A stretch of 64,000 bases of DNA from Trichomonas vaginalis G3 (GCF_026262505.1 NC_067206.1:15186205-15250204), one strand, 5' to 3'; counted from the first letter of the stretch, positions 49,026 through 59,400 are shown. Numbers and translations are program-made. Notes: generated by a model from the letters alone, not told the origin.

Positions 49026-49169
49026 AGGTTAGTTTACATATGAACGTTTATTTTTACACATATATGCGTACATATGCGCGCCCGTATGGTGTCAGTTTTC
49101 TGTCACTTTTTTCATTGTGTCGGTGACTGTAGCTGTAGGCTACAGGCGACGCACAATGTATACTGTACT
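48864..49169 (-). repeat. Maverick right terminal inverted repeat
   Basis: Complement of 6888-7193 with about two mismatches. It ends TATACTGTACT and is followed by the target duplication TATTTG. Confidence 0.95.
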
Positions 49170-49428
49170 TATTTGAGAAAGTTTTTCTTCAGCATTTTCC
49201 AATAAAAATGTAATTGTCGAAATTTTTAATAAATTTAAAGCCTGCTGGGCAGCCTTCGTATTCGCATCGGTGGTAGATTAATACTCCTGTTCCAATTGAT
49301 AGTTTTTGTGGGTCTTTGACAAATCTTATGTTACCATGCAGCTCTGCAGCTATAACAAAACGAGAATATTCTAAATATCCTATGGCTTGATCAACCTCGC
49401 ATGAAGGATCGGGTGGAGGATGTTGCAT
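49170..49428 (-). pseudogene. 5' part of the gene split by the Maverick
   Basis: From MQHPPPDPSCEVDQ the frame runs to a stop at 49189 and includes YHRCEYEGCPAGFKFIKN, a Cys/His pattern like the FLYWCH/WRKY-type zinc fingers at the start of Mutator-like transposases. The frame that meets the target duplication (ENAEEKLSQ) is a different one, so this gene was already shifted, or the overlap is chance. Its remainder is at 6705-6887. Confidence 0.5.
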
Positions 49429-49674
49429 TGAGCAGCAAAAAGGAAAAATAAAATTGAAAACTCACATTGAAAAAATAACGGTTTAATAGAAAATATTTTT
49501 TCTTCTGAAAAAGAATTATCTTTGAGTATCTAAATTAGGATAAAGGATATAGAATAGATAACTAGTACTTAATATATGATACATGTACACGAAATGGAAG
49601 AATGTGTACTAAAAGAAAGAGAAATTTTAGCTTAATATTTTACATACGAATCAATTATCTTTGGTTAAAAGGTA
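49429..49674. other. AT-rich spacer, no gene
   Basis: Nothing recognised between the split gene and the hairpin array. Confidence 0.5.
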
Positions 49675-50167
49675 GAATTGTTGGCTATGATGTACTGATT
49701 CATGATCAGTACATCATAGCCAACAATTCCTTATACAAAATTCAAAAACTTGGGTGCAATCAGAACTGATTGCACCCAAGTTTTTGAACTTTCTTGAGGG
49801 AATTAAAGGGTGAGAGATTTATAGTCTATCTATATATCTCCCACCCTCTAATTCCCTCCCTGACAGCGGGAAACTTTGTCTGAATGTTAAACTATTCAGA
49901 CAAAGTTTCCCGCTGTTTGCGAAGGAATTGTTGGCTATGATGTACTGATTCATGATCAGTACATCATAGCCAACAATTCCTTATATAAAGTTCAAAAACT
50001 TGGGTGCAATCAGAACTGATTTCACACAAGTTTTTGAACTTTCTTGAGGGAATGGAAGAGTAAGAGGTATACATTATAAATATATACCTCTTACCCTTCC
50101 ATTCCCTCTCTGACAGCGGGAAACTTTGTCTGAATGTTAAACTATTCAGACAAAGTTTCCCGCTGTC
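49675..50167. repeat. Hairpin array, eight units as two A-B-A-B blocks
   Basis: Units: 49675-49729, 49740-49790, 49796-49858, 49863-49916, then again 49923-49980, 49988-50040, 50046-50108 and 50112-50167. The second block repeats the first at a distance of 248 bases, but its third hairpin has been replaced by a different one (GAATGGAAGAGTAAGAGGTA arms) of the same size. Stems are near-perfect. B units carry GCGGGAAACTTTGTCTGAA or CAAAAACTTGGGTGCAATC arms. Confidence 0.9.
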
Positions 50168-50721
50168 ATCGAAAGAATTGTTCCATCTGGTGCATAGAGT
50201 GTGAATCTATGCACCAAATGGAGCAAGTCCCTCGCGAAATTGCCCAAACTTGCGTCGCATTTCAAAGATTGCGACCCAAATTTTGGCGATTTCTAGTAGA
50301 GATGGAGTATTTTGAGTCACTGACCTATATGCAGTGGCTCAAAGGGCTCCATCTCTACTTTGAAGCAAGGAAACTTTCCTCGAAATTTTGATAATTTGAA
50401 GAAAGTTTTCAAGCAATTAACAAAGGATTACTCGCTATGAGGTAAAAATTCTAGATTTTCACCTCATAGCGAGAGCTTCCCTTTCATTGCTTGAAAACTT
50501 TCCCCAGCTTCAAAATTGGGGAAAGGGCTGTAAAGTCGACTCCGATACCAGCAGGTACCAGAGTATTTAAAAGAGAAGCCCTCGTACGAGTTTCTATGAA
50601 GACCTTCTCATTCAAGAAGATCTTAATAGAAAATCGTACGAGGGCATTGGAAACTCGCGTCTGGTACATGTTGGTACCAGAGTGTTTGAGATTTGAAGAC
50701 TCTGGTACTAACATGTACCAG
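50168..50721. repeat. Hairpin array continued, about six diverse units
   Basis: Inverted repeats at about 50179-50226, 50296-50358, 50401-50505 (a nested pair with the inner hairpin CTCGCTATGAGGT at 50431-50473), 50578-50645 (GCCCTCGTACGAGTTTCTAT arms) and 50661-50721 (CTGGTACATGTTGGTACCAG). Stems are less regular than in the preceding block. The stretch from 50722 to 51001 is plain AT-rich DNA. Confidence 0.75.
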
Positions 50722-51441
50722 AATTTATGATGAATTTAAGATGGACCATTATAAAATGGTAGCGGTTTGTTTCAAAAAAAATTAGATGAGATTTGCATAG
50801 ATATAGATTATATGATTTATACATATGAAAAATAATATATAAAAATATAATTTTGAGATAATTATGTAAATAATATTTTAAATATTTGAATTTGAGGTAT
50901 AATTTTATAGTAAAATATATTATAAAGAGTATTTATATAAATATTGTTAAATAATATAAGTAATAAAAATTGAGACCCCTCCCTGTTTTTGATGTTTTGT
51001 TACTTTTTCGGTAATTCTTATTGTTTCGGAATTGAGGGAAAATTAATCGTCGAGGAAGTACGATTATGTAAAGTAAAAAAAATGTTGTGGGATTTTTAAT
51101 CTTGTATATAATTTTATAATAAATTTTTTGTGAGACATTTTAAGAAGCACATATAATTTTTTGAATTTAAAAATTAAAGTAGTGTTGAATGAATTTATTG
51201 ATTAATTTAATACGGATATTTCTCAAAATTAATCAAAAATAGGTTTTCAGAGAACTTTTGAGATATCTTTTCAAAATGTCTTTTTGAAAATATATAAGTA
51301 TTATATCAAATTGAAAAAAGGTATTTATCAAAATTCTAAATTCTTAATAAAAAATAACTTTTCAGAGGATTGTGATTTTGAAAGCATGAGTAATAAGTAA
51401 AAAATATCTACGATTTTAATGAGGGAATTGTTCCTTATGAG

Positions 51442-52788
51442 TAGAGATGCGAGTTTCCGAATTTTTTTAGCCCTGGGATGTCATAACCGCTGCGGTTTTG
51501 TAAAATTTGGGATAAATTTTGACAATCCATTTTTTGTGGGATGTACGTTTATATCAATTTGCTCGGCGTTTGCCGAGCTATTGTACAATCCTACTCGAAT
51601 TCATTACGCAGCCCTGGTCACTCAAAGACCAGGGCATACAATTACAAAATAGTAGAGTGAGACTCTTCTAATTTCTTCCAATCACAAGGAAGATCTTAGA
51701 AGAGCCTCACTCTACTCGAACACATTACGCAGCCCTGGTCACTTAAAGGCCAGGGCATACAATTACAAAATAGTAGAGTGAGACTCTTCTAATTTCTTCC
51801 AATCACAAGGAAGATCTTAGAAGAGCCTCACTCTACTCGAACACATTACGCAGCTCCTGCTCAACAATGAGCAGGTCTTACCACTTTGAGAGGCTTTCGT
51901 TCGAGTTCTGATGCAGATCCCAACGCGAGCGAGAGTCTCTCAAGCAAGCTTCTAATTCGTAGCTAGAGTTTCACTCTTATGAACTGGCAGCCAATTTGAG
52001 AGAATTTCGCTCGAGATCTAATGAAAAATCAGAACTCGGCCAAAAATTGCCCAAACAGGCTTGTAATTCGTAGCTATAGTATTGATCGTATGGATGTGTT
52101 GCCAATATTAGAGACTTTCGCTCGATGTCTGATATTGCATCAGACATCGAGCGAAAGTCACTCAAAACAGCTTAGACATGTCTATTTTGACGGCATTAAA
52201 TGATTTCATAGGAAATGTCTCAGTTGTTAATTAAGTTCACGTGAGCTTTTATGAATGAAAATAAGTAAAAAAAAAGAATTTTCTCAAAAAAAATTGTGTA
52301 CGCATTGAAATTTTTATCTATAAATTTAGATATGTCATCAATAATATAATATAATTTTAAATTCGTGGAGTACACTTGGGATAATTGAATATGGGCTACC
52401 CCATCCCAACCTCTCAAACTTCCTCTGAATTTGGACAAGGTATCCCAATCCCAAAGACCTATCTGAATAAAATGAAATAAGTATATTATATATATTATTT
52501 ATTTGCTAATAATGAGCATAAATCGCTAAAATTATGAAGAAATTAAAAATTAAAAATTAAAATTAGAAAAAATGTTGATTTAATGAGAGAATATTGTATA
52601 AAAATAGAATTATTAGCTAAAATACGTATTAATTTTATGATATTTCAATCACATTAACGAAAATCGCCCATTTTTAATTCAAATGGGCGGGAAAAAAAAA
52701 TAAAATTCCAAAAAAAAATTGAATTGGGGAAACGATAGGGGACGGGATATGAGAAACCCCATATGTTTGGGAATTTTTCGCATCACTA
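51442..52788. mobile_element. hAT-like non-autonomous element
   Basis: The ends TAGAGATGCGA and TCGCATCACTA are inverted with one mismatch. The 8-base sequence CTTATGAG is duplicated exactly on both sides (51434-51441 and 52789-52796). An 8-bp duplication with TAGNGATG-type ends is the hAT signature. It landed in the first hairpin of the array of the IS3-like transposon. Inside are palindromes and a 121-bp tandem repeat; no transposase gene. Confidence 0.8.
51603..51860 (+). repeat. 121-bp tandem repeat containing hairpins
   Basis: ATTACGCAGC begins units at 51603, 51724 and 51845; the first two are nearly identical and the third diverges after about 10 bases. Each unit carries a short palindrome (CCTGGTCACTCAAAGACCAG) and a 64-base hairpin (51653-51716 and 51774-51837). 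Confidence 0.85.
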
Positions 52789-53214
52789 CTTATGAGGTAT
52801 ACATCATAACTATATACCTCATAAGGAACAATTCCCTCTTGATAGCTGGGAAACTTTCTCTGAATAACTTATCATTTGGAGAAAGTTTCCCAGCTATCTA
52901 TTAGAAACTAAAGGCTGTGAGGCACTAATATATAATCAGTGCCTCATAGCCTTTAGTTTCTTATTAAAAACGAGAAAACTTGTTCGAAATGATAAACAAT
53001 TTCGAACAAGTTTTCTCGTTTTAAGGAGGGAATTGTTCCTTATGAGGTATACAGTATGAATATATACCTCATAAGGAACAATTCTTTCTTTAAATGGGAG
53101 AAACTTTGTCCGAATGTTAAACTATTCGGACAAAGTTCCTCCATTTGTAGTGGAGATGGAAGGCTTTGAGGTATATTATATTAATATGTACCCCAAAGCC
53201 TTCCATCTTTATTG
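52789..53214. repeat. Hairpin array, seven units
   Basis: The first five hairpins are the same as at 5778-6090. Two more follow: 53096-53147 (GGGAGAAACTTTGTCCGAAT arms, a B unit) and 53152-53214 (GATGGAAGGCTTTGAGGTAT arms, an A unit). These last two also occur at 61826-61947. Confidence 0.85.
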
Positions 53215-53286
53215 TACAATTTAAAAATTCAGGAAAAATGTAATAAAATTTTTATAAAAATTAAGCGTTTATTCGTAATTGTGTAT

Positions 53287-54261
53287 TCAATGGTTCGGTA
53301 TTTCTTTGATTTCGAAGTGTCCATCAATCATAACTCTCCAAAATGGCGTTTCACCCTGTTTCCAATGTGGTGTCTCATTGTAACACTCTTCTGGAGTCAT
53401 GGGGCGAAAACCCTTTTTGGGAAGGGTTTTATGTGGTACTGAGTTGTAATTTTTCCTGAATTTATCAAGAAATTCTTGAATTTGTTTTGCATTTGAAGAC
53501 CGGCCGACATTTCTTTCAAGAGACGGCCAGAGCCTTTCAATCTTGCCGTTCTGGCGCGGCATATGAGGGAAAGTGTGGCGGATTTGAATGTTGTTTCGCA
53601 TGAGCCAATTATAAAATTGGCCCATATTCTCTCCCCCGTTGTCGGACCAGAAACAAAATGGCTTTTGATATAAGCCAATCGTTTCTTCGGCAACTCTTGG
53701 TGTAGATTCGGAAGATTTATTTGGCAAAATTTTTAAAGCCAACAAAAACCGAGATTTATCGTCTATTATATCATAAACAGGTAACCTCTGTGAACCGTAT
53801 AAAAAATGAACATCTACATGCCATATGGTATCAGGTTTTGTTGCTTCATATGGCGTATAATATTTTTGAGGGGGCCTGTCACTTTTTGGTTCTTTGATCT
53901 CCAAAATACTGTAAATTCTTCTGAGTTTATTGTAGGAAACTGAATAAACATTTTGATCCATGTTTAAACGCCAAAACATCTTTTGGATTCCGCACTTATA
54001 TTCCTGAAATTTTTGGAGAACATATTGCAAATTTTCAGGAGTAATATCATCTGGTGCCGGACCAGGTTTAACGTTTGGGGGCGTTAAATTTGCATTTGTG
54101 TATGCTGCTTTAAGTGTGTTTTTCGAAATTGATCTAAATTCACACTTCATTTCATCCTCGTATGGAACTCGCTTACACGCAATTAAATAATTGAGTTCGC
54201 GAGATTCAAGTTTTTCGCGTGTTTGAATTAACCACCAAGAAGGAATGGTTGGTCTACTCAT
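53287..54261 (-). CDS. IS3-like rve/DDE transposase, intact
   Basis: 324 residues from MSRPTIPSWW (54261). This start is chosen over the ATG at 54309 because the Trichomonas initiator TCATT lies only 10 bases upstream of it. The N-terminal 130 residues are helical and basic (DNA binding). Catalytic triad: D150 (WHVDVHF), D207 (WSDNGGEN) and E242 (QNGKIERLW). It is a member of the same broad group as orfB at 3073 but in one frame. It would mobilise both this element and the deleted relative at 5361-6306. The frame appears complete and is the best candidate for an active transposase in the window. Confidence 0.85.
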   Translation of the reverse strand: MSRPTIPSWWLIQTREKLESRELNYLIACKRVPYEDEMKCEFRSISKNTLKAAYTNANLTPPNVKPGPAPDDITPENLQYVLQKFQEYKCGIQKMFWRLNMDQNVYSVSYNKLRRIYSILEIKEPKSDRPPQKYYTPYEATKPDTIWHVDVHFLYGSQRLPVYDIIDDKSRFLLALKILPNKSSESTPRVAEETIGLYQKPFCFWSDNGGENMGQFYNWLMRNNIQIRHTFPHMPRQNGKIERLWPSLERNVGRSSNAKQIQEFLDKFRKNYNSVPHKTLPKKGFRPMTPEECYNETPHWKQGETPFWRVMIDGHFEIKEIPNH

Positions 54262-54268
54262 AATAAAA

Positions 54269-54273
54269 AATGA
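54269..54273 (-). promoter_or_regulatory. Trichomonas initiator of the IS3-like transposase
   Basis: TCATT on the minus strand, with its +1 A 10 bases before the ATG at 54261. It decides the start codon. Confidence 0.65.
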
Positions 54274-54572
54274 AAAGCCAAATTCTCTCAAAAAGTTAAG
54301 TAGGACCAATTTTTTATAAAAAAATCCAATTCCATTATGAATGTTAATTAATTTATATAATTATTGAATAAAAAATTTTCTTTGAGATTATAAAAAGTTC
54401 TTTGAAAAGTTATTTTTTCTCATTTTTAAATATTGTATTAGCCTATTTATTTATAATCCAAATTAAATAACTTTAAATTCAATATTTAAAGAATAATTTT
54501 GAAGGAATTGAGTTACTTTCCCCGACGATAAAATTGAGAGGTTTACATTTTCACCGAACTTAGCATGCAACA

Positions 54573-55662
54573 GAGTGTGGGACAAACTATCCAGTGTCAC
54601 TTTTTATTAACCTTATTTTAAAAATTAATAAAATAATAATAAAAAATTATTTGAATCTTTTACATTAATTGTTTCTTTTTTAAAAGTACCTTTAAAGTAC
54701 AATAAACAAGATTTGAATCTATTGATCCTTGTTGCAAACTTGAATATATTGCTTCAAGCATTTTTGAGAGTAGCCCATGCTAGCTTTTATCTCTTCTTGG
54801 ATACCAAACTGGAGGAGCTCCATAGTGTTGAATATCACGGGCTCCATACAACAAATTGAATAAGGTATTTCAAAATTTGAAGGAAATGGTCCATCATTGA
54901 ATGTAGTGGCCGGGAATTGAATGACATACAGATAGTTTGAGGAAATTTGTTATAAATTATAATATAATTGAAGAATTAATTATCAAAACAAGTCTAAGAG
55001 CCATTTGTCGGATTTTCCCGAAATGCAAGGTTAAGATTTTAGCAGCGACTAACTTTGAGTGTACATATATAATTGTTATACTGAGTACTTTCTATCTGTG
55101 TTACTTATTTGAGTCTAAGAGCCATTTGTCAGATTTTCCCGAAATGCAAGGTTAAGATTTTAGCAGCGACTAACTTTGAGTGTACATATATAATTGTTAT
55201 ACTGAGTACTTTCTATCTGTGTTACTTATTTGAGTCTAAGAGCCATTTGTCAGATTTTCCCGAAATGCAAGGTTAAGATTTTAGCAGCGACTAACTTTGA
55301 GTGTACATATATAATTGTTATACTGAGTACTTTCTATCTGTGTTACTTATTTGAGTCTAAGAGCCATTTGTCAGATTTTCCCGAAATGCAAGGTTAAGAT
55401 TTTAGCAGCGACTAACTTTGAGTGTACATATATAATTGTTATACTGAGTACTTTCTATCTGTGTTACTTATTTGAGTCTAAGAGTCATTTCTACCATAGA
55501 ACTAGATATTGTCTCTCATTAAATATATATAACTGTAAACTGCTTAATTCATTTATCTATTTAGATAAAATTATATTTATATAAGATTTCATGTTATTAT
55601 TTCATCTTTATTATTTTTTTTATTCCTTTGAAAAGTGACACTGGATAGTTTGTCCCTTTCTC
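54573..55662. mobile_element. Mutator-like MITE with 10-bp target duplication
   Basis: The inverted ends share a perfect 26-base core GGGACAAACTATCCAGTGTC plus CACTTTT, preceded by GAG at both ends. GCATGCAACA is duplicated on both sides (54563-54572 and 55663-55672). A 9-11 bp duplication and GAG-type ends are typical of Mutator-like elements. It inserted at the very tip of the IS3-like transposon, since GCATGCAAC is that element's end. Noncoding, 1090 bases, with a 121-bp tandem array inside. Confidence 0.8.
54990..55490 (+). repeat. Tandem repeat, about 4.1 units of 121 bp
   Basis: Units begin AGTCTAAGAGCCATTTGTC at 54990, 55111, 55232 and 55353, with a partial unit at 55474. They are almost identical. 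Confidence 0.95.
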
Positions 55663-55786
55663 GCATGCAACATTTTGGCGCCAAAGTAATATTTTGATAT
55701 TTCCAGTTTTAATCTTATATGTATAAATGTTTGATCTCTTTTTTCTTAAAAAATAGTTTTATCCAAAAAAAGTTTACAAATTAAAA

Positions 55787-56135
55787 TGGAAAGATACCAT
55801 TGGGAGATTATTTTTTGTCGCATATTTGCGCATATTATGACACTTTTTCTGACATTTTTCTATAAATTGAGAGCAAAAGTATTCAAAATTTTGTCAAAAT
55901 ATGCGCAAAATTGAGAACTGCGCATATTATGACACACAATTATTTTTGTCCGTTAATGGAAACAAAATCTCTATGCATTGCTTTTCTTCATGTCTTTCGC
56001 CTAAAGGTATGTTTAAAACAATATGTATGAGATACGTATTATAAAAGATTTGAAAAACTCACATATTATTATCAAATTTTCAAATTTTTATCGAGAAAAT
56101 ATTGAAATCAAGACGACAAAATATTGTTCATAACA
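55787..56135 (+). repeat. Long inverted repeat, left arm (partner 62420-62668)
   Basis: Bases 55918-56135 are the complement of about 62420-62641. A further block (55796-55843, containing GTCGCATATTTGCGCATATT) matches the complement of 62620-62668. The left arm has an extra stretch in which GCGCATATTATGACAC is repeated. It brackets the Mutator-like transposon and other repeats and is probably the end pair of an older element. Confidence 0.75.
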
Positions 56136-56482
56136 AAATATTATAAAGATCTAGCATCTACAAGAGTTTCAAAGAAAAACAACCAACTTAAATTTTCTAC
56201 TTCAAAAATAAGAACATCTTTCAAGTGTGACAAGCAAAAAAAGAATACATACGAATAGTTCAATTTGAAATGAATGATATGTTTATGTATAAGCTAGATT
56301 TACCTACATTCGATAATTGCTAAACGTTCATAACTTTGCGAGATATTAAAGAGAATTTATCGCTATTTACGTTATTTTCGACAATATATCAATATACGGC
56401 GATTGTTAAGTGAGTAACTGAGGAAAAAATAAAAGATTTGATTAATCTGAAGATCAAAAGAAGATAACAAGAGAAAAATATG

Positions 56483-59400
56483 AATAAATAAATGAATAAT
56501 GAATAGAAAAAAGAAAGAAGAATATTGAAGATGATTAAATAAGTTATTATAGGAAAATTAAAAAATATTACTAAAATTAAAGATATCTGACATGTTTACA
56601 TATCTAATAATAATATATTTGTCATTTAAATCTATTTTGAATCATAGTAAACTATGATTGCCGTATGATTTAAAAGAATCTCTAAATATCAAGTCAATTT
56701 CTTATAAAATTGTTATCCATCTCTTATATTTTTCATAATTACTACCTATATTATCAATCTCAACGATGACCATATCTTGTTATCAATATATTAAATTTAA
56801 TTTATAACATAACATTCAATGTTTCCATCTATTCTTTCCATATATTAAATTCTAAAAACACTTTAACAATTGTTCAATAAACACAATATTTATAACATTT
56901 AAAAATATTTCAATTGAATACATCTGATTCATTTAATGTAAATTCTGTGATTTTTCCATCTTCATCATTTTCTAAGTTTATTTTAATTGAATCATTTATC
57001 TCTGAATCATTCCTGTTCATAAATTTCTCAATTTCAATATCACGATAATCAATATCTCCTGGATGAAATTGATTTTTGTATTTGTCAATTTCTTCTTTTG
57101 GTATTTCTGAAATTTCGAGATTAAAATTTCTTTCAAAAGTAAATAATTCTTCATTAATTTTAGTTAACGAGATATAGTACGATTTTTTATGATCATACTG
57201 GTTTCGTTGATTGGTTAAATATCTATGAGCGATTACTGTATCAACTTGAAGTAAAGTATATATCATATGGAAAATTGTTGGATGTGGATATATTATGTGT
57301 GAGTTCAGTACCTTGTTAAATGATTCCACGCCATTATTCGAAAAAATCATATCCTTCACATTCATTTTATTTATTTCTTCGTATTTATATTTCCATGTGC
57401 GAAGGAAATAAGCGGCAAATTTTGAAGTATCTTTAATTAATTCTAACTTGGAACAGATAAGTTTAAAAACTGAATTAGGAACGAATGGGCACCCACATAA
57501 TAATTTTAATAAAGATTTGGATGCATGATCATCTTGATTGCACAACTTCTTAAAGTTCTTTACAAGCGCAGCAATGTAATGAAATATGCATCCAGTAAGA
57601 ACTGTCTCTTTGCTGATCTTTTCTTTGATAGAGTTCATCAAAGCTGCTTCAAAATCTGTTGTGATGATGGAAAATTGATTAAGTCCAATTTTAATCTGTT
57701 CATGTGTTAACATCATATTGAAAACAGTATTATAATCATCAGCACTTCTTCCCGTCATCAAAACATGTAGAAAAGGGAGATATAAATTTGTAGCATTATC
57801 AAATACCAAGAAATTCAATAATTGACCATTTGAGAGATTTATTAGTACCACTTTGAATGTACCATCTATGAACAAATGTTTTAAAGTTCGTGCACGATTA
57901 ATGAATAAAGGCAATCCAAAAAAGTAAAACTTAGAATCATCAATATTGGAATAAATTTTTGTAATATAGAAATTTTGATTGTTATAATGTTCAAGTAATT
58001 TTTTAATCAACTCATCTTCGTTCATTTTCATTTTTGGTTTAATTTCCTGGTACAACCTTCTGATAACATCAGACGATATTTCAATAATAGCATCGTGAGA
58101 TTCGTTATATTCCAACACAAGCTGATTTGCAAATGCTATTACCTGACTTAATGAAACAATAGGATTAACCTGAATGAAATTTTGTATCTCACTCTCAAGT
58201 TCTAATTTATTTTGGTTAGTACCATCAATAATTGACGATTTTGTATGTTTTGGACATCGATGTGGAGGATTAATTTCACAAACTTCAGCTTTTTTGCCTG
58301 TATTTGCTGGGAACAATGTAACAAGTTGAGAATAAGAACATCTTTTCTTTTTGGCGCAATAATAAACAATTTCCAATCGATCAATTTTTGAATAATATAT
58401 TTGAAAGCGAATAGGGATCCCTTCTGGATATATAACACTTTGATATTTCAATTTATCTGAATCAGATATTTGAAAAGTATGATATGTTCTTAGAATGTTT
58501 TTTATTCTTATTTTACATTTGTCTTGCTCATCTTGATTCATGATAATATAATTAGGAACACATTGTTTGCATGTATCTTCTGTAATGGCAGCTTTTTGGA
58601 CTTTTGATTTAGTTTTTTGATATTGAAATGCATTTTGAATTAGAATGTTTGAATTGAGTAGATCATCAATGGGAAGATTATCAGTAAAATGAGTAATGTT
58701 TGAAAGTAATGGCAATGGAACTGTACTATCTACAGTTGGAGGATTAGAAACAATCCTTTGTACGGAACTCTGATTTGCAGAAGTTGGAGGATTTGAAGGT
58801 ATTCTAAAAATTGCCGTTCGATTAATTCTTTTAGAACAAGAAGGTGAAATTTGAACATTTCAATGAAGATTTATCAAATTTTGATTTCTTTCAATGGATT
58901 GTAAATTTCTTTCTTGATTTGTCAAATTTTGATTTCTTTCAATGGATTGTAAACTTCTTTCTTGATTTGTCAAATTTTGATTTCTTTCAATGGATTGTAA
59001 ACTTATTTCTTGATTTCTATCTTTATTTTGTAATATATTATTACAACTTTCATTTTCAAACTCAAATTCATTAAATGGTTCTTCTTGTTCAGATTGTTTT
59101 TGACTGTTTTCCGACGAATGTTTTTCAATAAATTTTAATATTTGGCATTCCGTATTTTTCAATTCTGCCAATAATGATGGTGATTCATCAGAATATCCTA
59201 ATGGCCATTTATCTTCCATTGATTTTGTATCACCATTATCATTATCAGCAACATCTATAGTAGCATCTTTACTTTCCGATTCCATTTTCTTACATTCTGT
59301 TCCATTTTCTTTGGATTCCTCCTCTTCTGACTCATCCTCCGATTTTTGATCAAAATTAAAGTTTAAAATTTTAATGCTGCTTGTAAATTACTTTTCGTTA

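Larger units (their letters stand above)
6888..49169 (+). mobile_element. Maverick/Polinton, composite 42.3-kb locus
   Basis: Family: Polinton/Maverick of Trichomonas type. The ends are inverted (AGTACAGTATACATTGTGCG) and 306 bases long with about two mismatches. A 6-base duplication TATTTG (6882-6887 and 49170-49175) flanks it exactly. Parts: polymerase B, integrase, packaging ATPase, major and minor capsid candidates, adenine methyltransferase, tail-collar protein and many small genes. The locus is composite: a left copy (to 16009), a broken fold-back copy, and a copy that carries the right half. It is much longer than the usual 15-25 kb. Near-identical ends and copies 1 and 3 indicate a young insertion. 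No Ulp1/adenain-like protease was recognised. The right half looks largely whole, while several duplicated left-half genes are broken. Confidence 0.95.
25814..49169 (+). mobile_element. Maverick copy 3 (left half duplicated, right half unique)
   Basis: 23.4 kb from a left end AGTACAGTATAC to the common right end. Relative to copy 1 it lacks the coiled-coil gene region next to the left end. The left half (to about 34225) is almost identical to copy 1, with about four genes broken by roughly a dozen breaks in total. The right half is unique in the window and looks largely whole. Its left flank is R, while its right flank is the TATTTG duplication that matches copy 1's left flank, so it is not a simple independent insertion. 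Confidence 0.85.
6612..51021. mobile_element. Older DNA transposon (about 2.1 kb) interrupted by the Maverick
   Basis: A 20-base inverted pair, ATAAGAATTTCCGAAAAAGT at 6612-6631 and its complement with one mismatch at 51002-51021, brackets the Maverick and the two halves of a minus-strand gene. Taking out the Maverick leaves about 2.1 kb, containing that gene and the hairpin arrays at 49675-50721. IS3-like family sequence lies immediately outside both ends. The short pair could be coincidence, so confidence is moderate. Confidence 0.45.
51024..54571 (-). mobile_element. IS3-like DNA transposon with intact transposase, left end truncated
   Basis: The right end CCGAACTTAGCATGCAAC (to 54571) and the left part from GGAATTGAGGGAAAATTAAT match the family of 5361-6306; the first 20 or so bases of the left end are missing. 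It contains the transposase at 53287-54261 and the hairpin array at 52789-53214. The array is interrupted by an hAT-like element. Without that insert the element is about 2.2 kb. Confidence 0.75.

Noticed and set aside
6888-49169. Prophage or giant-virus insertion
   Set aside because: Inverted ends, 6-bp duplication, protein-primed polymerase and rve integrase identify a Polinton. The phage-like collar domain is confined to one protein.
50134-50391. 85-codon frame in the hairpin array
   Set aside because: It runs through several hairpins and changes with each cassette; no protein-level signal. The same holds for 50491-50730, 51419-51652 and 63347-63863.
54937-55155. Frames inside the 121-bp tandem repeat (also 55351-55584 and 23958-24236)
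   Set aside because: Products of repeated noncoding units.
58844-59074. Plus-strand repeat frame (DLSNFDFFQWIVNFF)
   Set aside because: It is the opposite strand of the repeat in the MULE N-terminal region.
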